From assembly GCA_009786775.1 (NCBI GenBank), contig WQRL01000062.1, forward strand, positions 1-8,399: a DNA stretch of 8,399 bases. Reading direction: 5' to 3'. Positions 1 through 6,159 of the stretch are shown here, one piece after another. Both the position numbers and the translations under genes were made by a program. This stretch comes from Oscillospiraceae bacterium (GTDB taxonomy: Bacteria; Bacillota; Clostridia; Oscillospirales; Oscillospiraceae). Position 1 is the first letter of the stretch, and every line of letters starts with the position of its first letter. The notes beneath the pieces were generated by a model. It saw nothing but the letters and a program-made list of their open reading frames with translations, searched no databases and was not told the DNA's origin.

Positions 1-748
1 TACCTGCCCACATCATATTCGCACGGGCATTGTAATCCCTGGGGTTTTCCAGCAGTATGCGTGCATTGTATATCGCAGACTGTAGGGTGGCTTCGCACAT
101 TCTGTCTGTGAAGTCTACACCGGGGGTATTTGTAAAGTAGCGCTCCATGACGTGCGCCATTATATCGGCTACACCGCATGCCGTCTGAAACTGCGGTAGG
201 GTGTATGTAAGTTCAGGATTTAACGCTGCAAATTTGGGGCGCATTAAGTCACAGTCGCAAGAGCGCTTTAGCAGCCCCTCTTCCTTTGTAATAACCGAGC
301 CTGTAGAACCCTCGCTGCCGGCCGCTGCGATTGTCAAAACAACACCTAGTGGCATTATCTCTACCGGAGCTACCTTGCCTGAATAAAAGTCCCAGAAGTC
401 GCCGTCATACTTGACTCCAACCGCCACAGCCTTGGCCGAGTCAATTGCGCTGCCGCCTCCAACTGCGACAATCATGTCCACATTTTCCTTACGGCAAAGT
501 TCAATTGCTTCATAGACTTTCGTATCCCTGGGGTTTGGCTGGGCACCTCCCAGTTCCACCACCTCTATTCCCGCGCTTTCAAGTGATTTAATCACCCTGT
601 CTAAAATACCGCTGCTTTTCACAAAAGTCCCCATGCCGTAGTGGACAAGGGCTTTCTTTCCATAGCCTTTTGCAAGTTCACCGACACGTTCTTCGGCATT
701 CTTTCCGAATGCAAATTTCGTTGGACTGATAAAATCAAAATTATTCAT
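1..748 (-). CDS. Iron-type (group III) alcohol dehydrogenase, butanol dehydrogenase-like, 5' part only
   Basis: The first 249 codons are present; the gene runs off the left edge. The family is usually about 385-390 residues, so roughly the last 140 are missing. It is a cytoplasmic, metal-dependent NAD(P)H enzyme that interconverts aldehydes and primary alcohols. Visible signatures are the cofactor-binding GGGSAIDSAK at residues 97-106, an AAAGSE segment near 141-146, and the metal ligands D195 and H199 in the ADIMAH motif. The two later His ligands lie outside the window. The loop after the second strand reads GMGT (38-41) with no acidic residue, which by analogy with YqhD suggests NADPH preference (inference). 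ATG at 748 is chosen because an AAAGGG lies 8 nt upstream; the in-frame ATG at 754 would sit too close to it. The gene follows pgsA by 87 nt. The physiological substrate cannot be told from sequence. Confidence 0.95.
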   Translation of the reverse strand, partial: MNNFDFISPTKFAFGKNAEERVGELAKGYGKKALVHYGMGTFVKSSGILDRVIKSLESAGIEVVELGGAQPNPRDTKVYEAIELCRKENVDMIVAVGGGSAIDSAKAVAVGVKYDGDFWDFYSGKVAPVEIMPLGVVLTIAAAGSEGSTGSVITKEEGLLKRSCDCDLMRPKFAALNPELTYTLPQFQTACGVADIMAHVMERYFTNTPGVDFTDRMCEATLQSAIYNARILLENPRDYNARANMMWAG

Positions 749-756
749 TTGCATAA

Positions 757-763
757 CCCTTTC
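757..763 (-). promoter_or_regulatory. Ribosome binding site of the alcohol dehydrogenase
   Basis: GAAAGGG on the minus strand sits 8 nt before the ATG at 748 but only 2 nt before the alternative in-frame ATG at 754. This spacing decides for the inner start. The rest of the 749-835 gap shows no convincing promoter or terminator: a CACC/GGTG 4-bp stem just after the pgsA stop has no T-tract behind it. Confidence 0.6.
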
Positions 764-835
764 AAAATATGTAAATCACAAAGTTTTGCCCTAATATAAC
801 TCTCACGCCGATGTAAAGCGCGCACCGCAAGGGTG

Positions 836-1363
836 TTATATTTTCTTCCAGTTAAATACATCTTTATTTTTGATAAAATACTCAACCCCTGAAAACACTG
901 TGGTGACTGTTATCGCTACCACACTTGCAATTACCGCCCAAGGCGGAAGGTTTAGAAACATTATAGTCAGGCAAGCCATAGTCACAACGGTTTTTATCTT
1001 GCCTGAAATACCTGCTGCTATGACCCTGCCTGTATCGGCGGCGATAAGGCGCAGAGCAGTTACAAGAAACTCGCGCACCACTACGATTAGTACCACCCAT
1101 GCGGGCATTATTCCCTGTTCAAGAAACCACAGCATTGCAGAAAGCACCAGAATTTTGTCTGCCAGGGGATCCATTAGTTTGCCAAAGTCCGTGACCAAGT
1201 TTCGCTTTCTTGCGATATATCCGTCGGCAATATCAGTAAGCCCGGCAACTATAAAAATACCCATGGCCACATAAGTGTTTCCCGTAAAGCCGATATATAG
1301 CACCGCCAAAAATGCCGGTATTAACAAAATTCTGACCATTGTTAGCTTATTAGCTGTGTTCAT
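836..1363 (-). CDS. pgsA: CDP-diacylglycerol--glycerol-3-phosphate 3-phosphatidyltransferase
   Basis: A 175-residue integral membrane enzyme that transfers the phosphatidyl group from CDP-diacylglycerol to glycerol-3-phosphate. The product, phosphatidylglycerophosphate, is the committed intermediate for phosphatidylglycerol and cardiolipin. The CDP-alcohol phosphotransferase signature D-x2-D-G-x2-A-R-x8-G-x3-D-x3-D is complete: D44, D47, G48, A51, R52, G61, D65 and D69. The N-terminus (NKLTMVRILLIP) and the length are typical of PgsA rather than of cardiolipin or phosphatidylserine synthases. Several hydrophobic segments flank the motif (about 12-26, 30-43, 71-85, 88-104, 120-137 and 141-157). 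The start codon overlaps the rimO stop as ATGA, and a GGAG lies 7 nt upstream inside rimO, so translation is probably coupled to rimO. rimO next to pgsA is a familiar Firmicute arrangement, though cinA, often found nearby, is absent here. Confidence 0.95.
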   Translation of the reverse strand: MNTANKLTMVRILLIPAFLAVLYIGFTGNTYVAMGIFIVAGLTDIADGYIARKRNLVTDFGKLMDPLADKILVLSAMLWFLEQGIMPAWVVLIVVVREFLVTALRLIAADTGRVIAAGISGKIKTVVTMACLTIMFLNLPPWAVIASVVAITVTTVFSGVEYFIKNKDVFNWKKI

Positions 1364-2697
1364 ATAACTTCTCCAACCAGTTCCCCATCCTGTATTTCGG
1401 TAATTTTGACATCGTAGAACTCCCCAATGACAATCTCCCCGCTCAAAATCCTGATATACCCGTCAACATCAGGTGACTCGGCATAGCTTCTTCCATAGTA
1501 TTTACCATCTTCAAAGCCATCTATTAGCATAGTGGTAGTAGTCCCCACCCGGCTCTCATTATACTCATCAATGACTCTAGCTTGTATCTCAGCTAATATT
1601 TGAGCTCTTTCCATGGCTGTATCGGAATCCGGCCTCTCCATCTCCTGCGCCGCAGTCCCTTCTTCCGGAGAATAGGGGAAAACTCCAGCCCGCTCCAATT
1701 TTGCCTCAGCGAGAAAATCACATAGTTCCTGAAATTCCTTCTCTCCCTCTCCCGGAAGCCCTGCAATTAGGCTCGTCCTTATAACTGCACCCGGAATACG
1801 CTCACGCAGGCTGCTTAGCATTTTGCGTATATCCTCACCACTCCCCCGGCGGAACATCTTTTTAAGCACACTGCCGCTAACATGCTGTATAGGGACATCA
1901 ATATAACTGAGAATCTTATCATTTCCGGCGATTACATCAATAAGTTCATCGCTTATGTCACTGGGGTACAAGTAGTGTAGCCTAATCCACTTAAGCTGCT
2001 CAATTTCACAAAGGGCCAAGAGCAAATCTGCAAGTTTTCTCCCACCGTACAGGTCAAGCCCATACCGGGTGGAGTCTTGAGCGACGAGTATAAGCTCCTT
2101 TACTCCCCTGCCTGCAAGCTCCCTTGCTTCAGACACTATGTTTTCAAGCGGGCGGCTTCTAAACCTTCCCCGTAGGGACGGGATAACGCAGAATGCACAT
2201 TTATTGTCGCAGCCCTCAGCTATTTTAATATAAGCCCAGGAGGCTGAGGTTGTAAGGATTCTGCCCACTTCGCTTATGGGGGCATCAATATCTCCGAAAA
2301 GTTCAAGCCTGTCATCTGTGCGCAGCACACTATCCACAGCACCGGCAATTTCGTCAAAACTCCCGACTCCCACTACACCGCTAACTTCGGGTAGCTCCGT
2401 GATTATCTCACTCTTGTATCTCTCAGCCATACAACCTGTCACAATGAGCTTGCCTATTTTGCCGTCTTTTTGCGCCTGCCCCATCTCAATGATGGTGTCA
2501 ATGGCTTCGGCCTTTGCACTTTCAATAAAGCCACATGTATTGACAATCACAACATCTGCACCGTCAATCTCCCCTGTCACTTCATAGCCTGCCTCTTTGA
2601 GCAAAAACATCATCTGCTCAGTGTTTATTAGGTTTTTTGCACAGCCTAGCGAGATTATCCCAACTCTGCCGTTTTTCTGTGTTTCACTGCCGCTCAA
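1360..2697 (-). CDS. rimO: Ribosomal protein S12 methylthiotransferase RimO
   Basis: A radical-SAM enzyme with two [4Fe-4S] clusters that adds a methylthio group to the beta-carbon of a conserved Asp in ribosomal protein S12. With the start used here it has 445 residues, normal for the family. The N-terminal UPF0004 domain carries C19 (SLGCAKN), C55 (NTCGF) and C89 (GCMAERY). The radical-SAM motif is C163-x3-C167-x2-C170. The following IPSLRGRFRSR and the later QDSTRYGLD mark RimO rather than its tRNA-modifying relative MiaB. The last 60 or so residues form a TRAM domain. The start is TTG at 2697: an AGGAG lies 9 nt upstream and the protein then begins just before the conserved VGIISLGC. The frame stays open to 2799, but that extension would overlap recX by about 100 nt and looks non-homologous. 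It starts 1 nt after the recX stop and overlaps pgsA by 4 nt. Confidence 0.97.
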   Translation of the reverse strand: MSGSETQKNGRVGIISLGCAKNLINTEQMMFLLKEAGYEVTGEIDGADVVIVNTCGFIESAKAEAIDTIIEMGQAQKDGKIGKLIVTGCMAERYKSEIITELPEVSGVVGVGSFDEIAGAVDSVLRTDDRLELFGDIDAPISEVGRILTTSASWAYIKIAEGCDNKCAFCVIPSLRGRFRSRPLENIVSEARELAGRGVKELILVAQDSTRYGLDLYGGRKLADLLLALCEIEQLKWIRLHYLYPSDISDELIDVIAGNDKILSYIDVPIQHVSGSVLKKMFRRGSGEDIRKMLSSLRERIPGAVIRTSLIAGLPGEGEKEFQELCDFLAEAKLERAGVFPYSPEEGTAAQEMERPDSDTAMERAQILAEIQARVIDEYNESRVGTTTTMLIDGFEDGKYYGRSYAESPDVDGYIRILSGEIVIGEFYDVKITEIQDGELVGEVI

Positions 2698-2698
2698 A

Positions 2699-3175
2699 TT
2701 ATTTCTCTCCTGATTCCAGATACTCCGACACTGCCCTGCGCGCCTGCTCATAGCTGTATCCCCTGCGGCATAGCGCACCGGTGGCTTTGCGCAAGTCATC
2801 CTTGTCTGTGCTGCCCCGTAGTTTCTTCTCTAAGTAAGCAAGCGCGGAGCTTTCAGACTCTTCCTGCTCTATGGAGCAAATAGCATCATCCCATAGCCCG
2901 CGCGGTATTCCCCGCTTAAAAAGCTCATCCTTAACCCTAGTAAGGCCATAGCCTTTGCCTGAATAGTGGCTGCATATTGATGCCGCATAAGCCACATCGT
3001 CAATTGCGCCAATGCGCTCAAGCCATTTCACAGCCTCCGTGGCATTTTCCTCCGTTTCACCTTTGGAGGTAAGCCTATTTTTCATATCTTCCGCAGACAT
3101 CTGCCTGCTCCCTAAAATTCTGAGTGCCCGGCTCTTTGCCGATTCTAGGGCTTTGTCTTGCGCCTGCTCAAACAT
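2699..3175 (-). CDS. recX: Regulatory protein RecX (RecA modulator)
   Basis: A small, all-helical cytoplasmic protein of 158 residues. RecX proteins bind RecA filaments and in most studied species limit RecA activity. The family pattern is visible: an N-terminal ALRILGSRQMSAEDMKNRL helix pair (about 17-35), then WLERIGAIDDVAYA (51-64), KGYGLTRVKDELFKRGI (74-90), and a C-terminal helical repeat with CRRGYSYEQARRAV (136-149). Position directly after recA supports the call. The ATG lies 3 nt after the recA stop, and an AAGG 7 nt upstream lies within the recA end, so translation of the two is probably coupled. No terminator separates them, unlike E. coli, where recX is reached only by partial read-through. 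The family diverges strongly, so the name rests on both the motif pattern and the neighbourhood. Confidence 0.95.
   Translation of the reverse strand: MFEQAQDKALESAKSRALRILGSRQMSAEDMKNRLTSKGETEENATEAVKWLERIGAIDDVAYAASICSHYSGKGYGLTRVKDELFKRGIPRGLWDDAICSIEQEESESSALAYLEKKLRGSTDKDDLRKATGALCRRGYSYEQARRAVSEYLESGEK
2705..2711 (-). promoter_or_regulatory. Ribosome binding site that fixes the rimO TTG start
   Basis: AGGAGAG on the minus strand lies within the last codons of recX, with 9 nt between AGGAG and the TTG at 2697. No comparable site was noted for the longer ATG start at 2799. It favours a 445-residue RimO initiated at TTG, likely coupled to termination of recX translation. Confidence 0.7.
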
Positions 3176-3178
3176 ATC

Positions 3179-4273
3179 CTAGCCTTCGAAATCTTCGGCA
3201 TCAATATCCACAGCCCTGCCTGCTGCCACTGCGGCAGCCTTCTCCTGCGGCGTCATCAGCTTCTGGGAGTCACGCCGTATATCCTCTTCCAGCTTGTCCG
3301 CCACTTCAGGATTTGATTTGAGGTATTCCTTGACATTGTCCCTGCCCTGAAAGCGCTGTTCATTTACGGTAAACCATGCCCCGCCTTTTTCAATAAGCCC
3401 TAGCTTTACCCCCAGGTCAATCAACTCGCCGTATTTAGAGATGCCCTCTCCGAACATTATGTCAAATTCCGCCTCACGAAACGGAGGTGCGACCTTGTTC
3501 TTTACTATTTTAGCCCTTGTCCTATTACCTACATGCTCCGAGCCAACTTTTATATACTCACTGCGGCGCACGTCTATACGCACGCTTGAGAAATATTTCA
3601 GCGCCCGCCCGCCCGGCGTGGTTTCGGGGTTGCCATACATAACTCCAATTTTTTCGCGCAACTGATTAATAAATATGACTATGCAGTTTGTCTTGGATAT
3701 AGACCCTGCTAGTTTTCTTAGAGCTTGGGACATGAGCCTTGCCACAACACCGACACTGGCATCTCCTATCTCACCCTCCACTTCCGACCTCGGCACCAAG
3801 GCTGCAACGGAGTCCACTACCACCACATCCACGGCTCCTGAGCGTACTAACAGCTCAGTTATCGCAAGGGCGTCATCACCCATGTCCGGCTGTGAAATTA
3901 AAAGGTTTTCAATATCTACCCCCAGAGCTCTGGCATATGCCGGTTCTAAGGCGTGCTCTGCATCAATAAAGGCGGCCTCACCGCCTGCTTTTTGAGCCTG
4001 TGCGATTATGTGCAAAGCTAGGGTCGTCTTACCCGATGATTCAGGGCCGTAAATCTCAATAATCCTGCCCTTGGGCACGCCGCCGATGCCCAGTGCTAAG
4101 TCAAGGGCAATCGAGCCCGTGGGCACTGCATCCACATGCACAGCCTGCCTGTCGCCAAGGCGCATGATTGAGCCTTTCCCGTGGTTTTTTTCGATTTGTG
4201 CAAGCGCAGTTTCAAGTGCTTTCTTCTTGTCGTCTGCCGGTTCAGCCGGAATGTATTTCTTCTTCTCAGGCAT
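3179..4273 (-). CDS. recA: Recombinase RecA
   Basis: A 364-residue ATP-dependent strand-exchange protein that forms filaments on single-stranded DNA and triggers LexA self-cleavage. E. coli numbering is about 10 lower. Walker A is GPESSGKT (76-83), catalytic E106 is in FIDAEHAL, and Walker B is VVVVDS (150-155). Loop L2 holds [13 protein letters not shown] (210-222), with the usual L2 Phe replaced by Y213. Loop L1 reads GEIGDAS (167-173), where E. coli has GEIGDSH. Other small departures are ALEP for ALDP (E110), PDMGDD for PDTGEQ (129-134), and KYFSS for KFYAS (226-230). The C-terminus is short and acidic. The ATG at 4273 has a strong GGAGG 8 nt upstream. prmC ends 18 nt before it and recX begins 3 nt after it. 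No GAAC-N4-GTTC box was seen upstream. Confidence 0.99.
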   Translation of the reverse strand: MPEKKKYIPAEPADDKKKALETALAQIEKNHGKGSIMRLGDRQAVHVDAVPTGSIALDLALGIGGVPKGRIIEIYGPESSGKTTLALHIIAQAQKAGGEAAFIDAEHALEPAYARALGVDIENLLISQPDMGDDALAITELLVRSGAVDVVVVDSVAALVPRSEVEGEIGDASVGVVARLMSQALRKLAGSISKTNCIVIFINQLREKIGVMYGNPETTPGGRALKYFSSVRIDVRRSEYIKVGSEHVGNRTRAKIVKNKVAPPFREAEFDIMFGEGISKYGELIDLGVKLGLIEKGGAWFTVNEQRFQGRDNVKEYLKSNPEVADKLEEDIRRDSQKLMTPQEKAAAVAAGRAVDIDAEDFEG

Positions 4274-4280
4274 AATCTCT

Positions 4281-4287
4281 TCCTCCC
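4281..4287 (-). promoter_or_regulatory. Strong ribosome binding site of recA
   Basis: GGGAGGA on the minus strand, with GGAGG 8 nt before the recA ATG, fills most of the 18-nt gap after prmC. It is the strongest such site seen in the window, which fits the high level at which RecA is normally made. There is no room in this gap for a separate promoter. Confidence 0.75.
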
Positions 4288-4291
4288 TATT

Positions 4292-5155
4292 CTATCCCTT
4301 TATCTTGCCTGACACAATGCGCTCTATACCGCCTGTGTCAGTGTGAACTTCGATGTTTTTGTACTCCTGCTCACCCATTATGGCAGCGACCTGCTGCGCC
4401 TGGCCAATACCGCATTCAATAGCCATTGCACCGCCCGGCCTGAGCAAAACCGACCAACTGTCTATAATAGCACGGATATAAGTCAGGCCGTCAGGGCCTC
4501 CATCTAAGGCAAGATGAGGCTCATAGTCCCGCACTGACGGTTCAAGCAGTTTTAGGTCAGAAGTCGGTATATACGGGGGGTTGCTCACAATTATATCAAA
4601 TGTGCCCAGAAGTTTGGGTGGCTGCTCCATCACATCGGCTTCAATGGCAATGGCTTGCCGGCCGAGGTTGTTGTTTAACATATTTAGCCTGCTGGCGGCC
4701 AAGGCGGGTTCTGATACATCAGCCAGCACCACACGGCAATTGGGGATGTTTGCCGCCACAGCCAAACCGACGCAGCCCGTACCTGTACACAAGTCTAGCA
4801 GTCTCGCCTGTCCCCCCCGCTTTTTGAGAATTGAAATCGCAACGTCTGCCAGAAGCTCAGTGTCAACACGCGGAATCAGCACTGATCTGTTTACCACAAT
4901 CGGCAGGCCGTAAAACTCCCACTCTCCGACGATATATGCAAGAGGCTCACCGCCCATCCTGCGCTCTAACATCTCATTTACGGCTTTGACCGTTGCCCCC
5001 TCCGTCACGTAAAGCCTGCTTGCGGCAAGATATTCTTCCTTAGTCTTACCTGAGGCGTGCGAAACAATCAGCCTAGCTTCGAGATCATGCGCACTGATTC
5101 CTCCCATGCGCAGTTTTTTTCTCGCCTCAAGATATATTTCGTTATATGTTTTCAT
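4292..5155 (-). CDS. prmC: Peptide chain release factor N5-glutamine methyltransferase
   Basis: An S-adenosylmethionine-dependent enzyme that methylates the Gln of the GGQ motif in release factors RF1 and RF2, raising termination efficiency. With the start used here it has 287 residues, normal for PrmC. The N-terminal helical domain (about 1-80) ends in the typical RRMGGEPLAYIVG (65-77). The SAM-binding motif is LLDLCTGTGCVG (119-130), and the catalytic SNPPYIP places NPPY at 192-195. The frame extends to an ATG at 5179, which would overlap the upstream gene by 23 nt and add an untypical basic octapeptide. The ATG at 5155, 1 nt after the upstream stop, gives the usual family N-terminus (MKTYNEIYLEAR). 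Neither start has a good ribosome binding site, so the choice is tentative. The DUF1385 neighbour is common in Firmicutes, but the usual partner prfA is absent here and recA follows instead. Confidence 0.95.
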   Translation of the reverse strand: MKTYNEIYLEARKKLRMGGISAHDLEARLIVSHASGKTKEEYLAASRLYVTEGATVKAVNEMLERRMGGEPLAYIVGEWEFYGLPIVVNRSVLIPRVDTELLADVAISILKKRGGQARLLDLCTGTGCVGLAVAANIPNCRVVLADVSEPALAASRLNMLNNNLGRQAIAIEADVMEQPPKLLGTFDIIVSNPPYIPTSDLKLLEPSVRDYEPHLALDGGPDGLTYIRAIIDSWSVLLRPGGAMAIECGIGQAQQVAAIMGEQEYKNIEVHTDTGGIERIVSGKIKG

Positions 5156-5156
5156 T

Positions 5157-6113
5157 TTACCAGGCCGCCTCTTTATCATCTTCGGGAATTACTAAAGTGA
5201 TGGCTTCGATGGCCACCTCCATCATTTCATCGTCAGGCTCGCTTGTCGTCAGCCTCTGCAAGGCTTTTCCGGGAGCGGAAATTATTCTTGTAAAGAGGTT
5301 GTCATAACGCCCTGCGAGTTTTATTATCTCATAACTTATAGACACCACGACAGGCAGCAGCAGAAGACGCAGCGCAATGCGCATCCAGAGGTTATCCCAG
5401 GTGGTAAATGAGAATACCAGAATACTTACAATCATAACAATGAACAGAAAGCTCGTGCCGCAGCGCGGGTGCTGCTTTGGCTGCTGCCTGACATTCTCCA
5501 CTGTCAGCGGCAGCCCCTGTTCATAACAGGCAATAGCCTTGTGCTCTGCCCCATGATAGGCCCACACCCGTTTAATCTCTCCCAGCCTACTTGTGAGCCA
5601 TAGATAGGTTACAAATATTGTAATCCTCAAAACGCCTTCCGCCAGGTTGCGGAGAATCTGATTGTCGATAACATTCGTCAAAAATCCCGCCAAGAATGTG
5701 GGAAGTAGTATGAATAGGCCTACAGAAAATGCTATACCCAAAAATACAGCAAATGAAATCAGGGCCTTTTCCGCTTTCTCGCTGCCGAATTTCCTCTCAA
5801 TCCACGCCTCGAACCTCGTCGGCTCTTCTTGCTCTTCCTCCGGCATTTGGTCAGCCGAGAACATAAGTGCACGGACACCGATGGTCATGGAGTTTATAAA
5901 ATTCACTACACCCCTTACCAAAAACCAGCCCAAAACAGGATACTTTTTCGAAAGGAGCTTAATCTCCTCAACCTTTGTAACAAGACCGTCAGCCGTCCTG
6001 ACAACCACTGCTTGCTTGGAGGGGCCGCGCATCATTATCCCCTCTATGAGCGCCTGCCCGCCTATTGAAGTGCGGAAATCCCTGCGCCCTACTGCTTCAT
6101 TATTTTCGCTCAT
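5157..6113 (-). CDS. DUF1385 (YqhQ-like) membrane protein of unknown function
   Basis: A 318-residue protein of the DUF1385 family, for which I know no established biochemical function. The diagnostic N-terminal block GGQALIEGIMMRGP is at 18-31. Hydrophobic segments lie at about 60-84 (possibly only membrane-associated), 117-146, 159-174, 222-237 and 245-265, so it is a multi-pass membrane protein. Between the third and fourth segments are two family blocks, YHGAEHKAI (186-194) and HPRCGTSF (215-222). They gather H187, E190, H191, H215 and C218, a set that could bind metal (inference). An acidic linker (EEEQEE, 92-97) and an acidic tail flank the core. The gene precedes prmC by 1 nt, a conserved Firmicute neighbourhood. 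The ATG at 6113 has only an AAAGG 14 nt upstream, an unusually long spacing, yet no better in-frame start exists. Confidence 0.93.
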   Translation of the reverse strand: MSENNEAVGRRDFRTSIGGQALIEGIMMRGPSKQAVVVRTADGLVTKVEEIKLLSKKYPVLGWFLVRGVVNFINSMTIGVRALMFSADQMPEEEQEEPTRFEAWIERKFGSEKAEKALISFAVFLGIAFSVGLFILLPTFLAGFLTNVIDNQILRNLAEGVLRITIFVTYLWLTSRLGEIKRVWAYHGAEHKAIACYEQGLPLTVENVRQQPKQHPRCGTSFLFIVMIVSILVFSFTTWDNLWMRIALRLLLLPVVVSISYEIIKLAGRYDNLFTRIISAPGKALQRLTTSEPDDEMMEVAIEAITLVIPEDDKEAAW

Positions 6114-6159
6114 CTATGTATATACTACCTTTCTAGTTGCTGTACTTTGTGTCATATTT

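Noticed and set aside
774..835. Possible terminator or promoter between pgsA and the alcohol dehydrogenase
   Set aside because: Only a 4-bp CACC/GGTG stem without a T-run is seen, and TTTACA with TATATT are just 13 nt apart, too close for a normal promoter.
870..1274. A 134-codon plus-strand open frame opposite pgsA
   Set aside because: Fully contained in pgsA, with low-complexity, Ile/Thr/Ala-rich sequence and no domain; an antisense shadow.
3739..3995. Overlapping plus-strand frames opposite recA, one rich in Pro and His
   Set aside because: They are mirror images of highly conserved recA codons, and none resembles a known protein.
4347..4358. GAACTTCGATGT upstream of recA as a possible SOS box
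   Set aside because: The second half-site does not match GTTC, so it fails the GAAC-N4-GTTC consensus.
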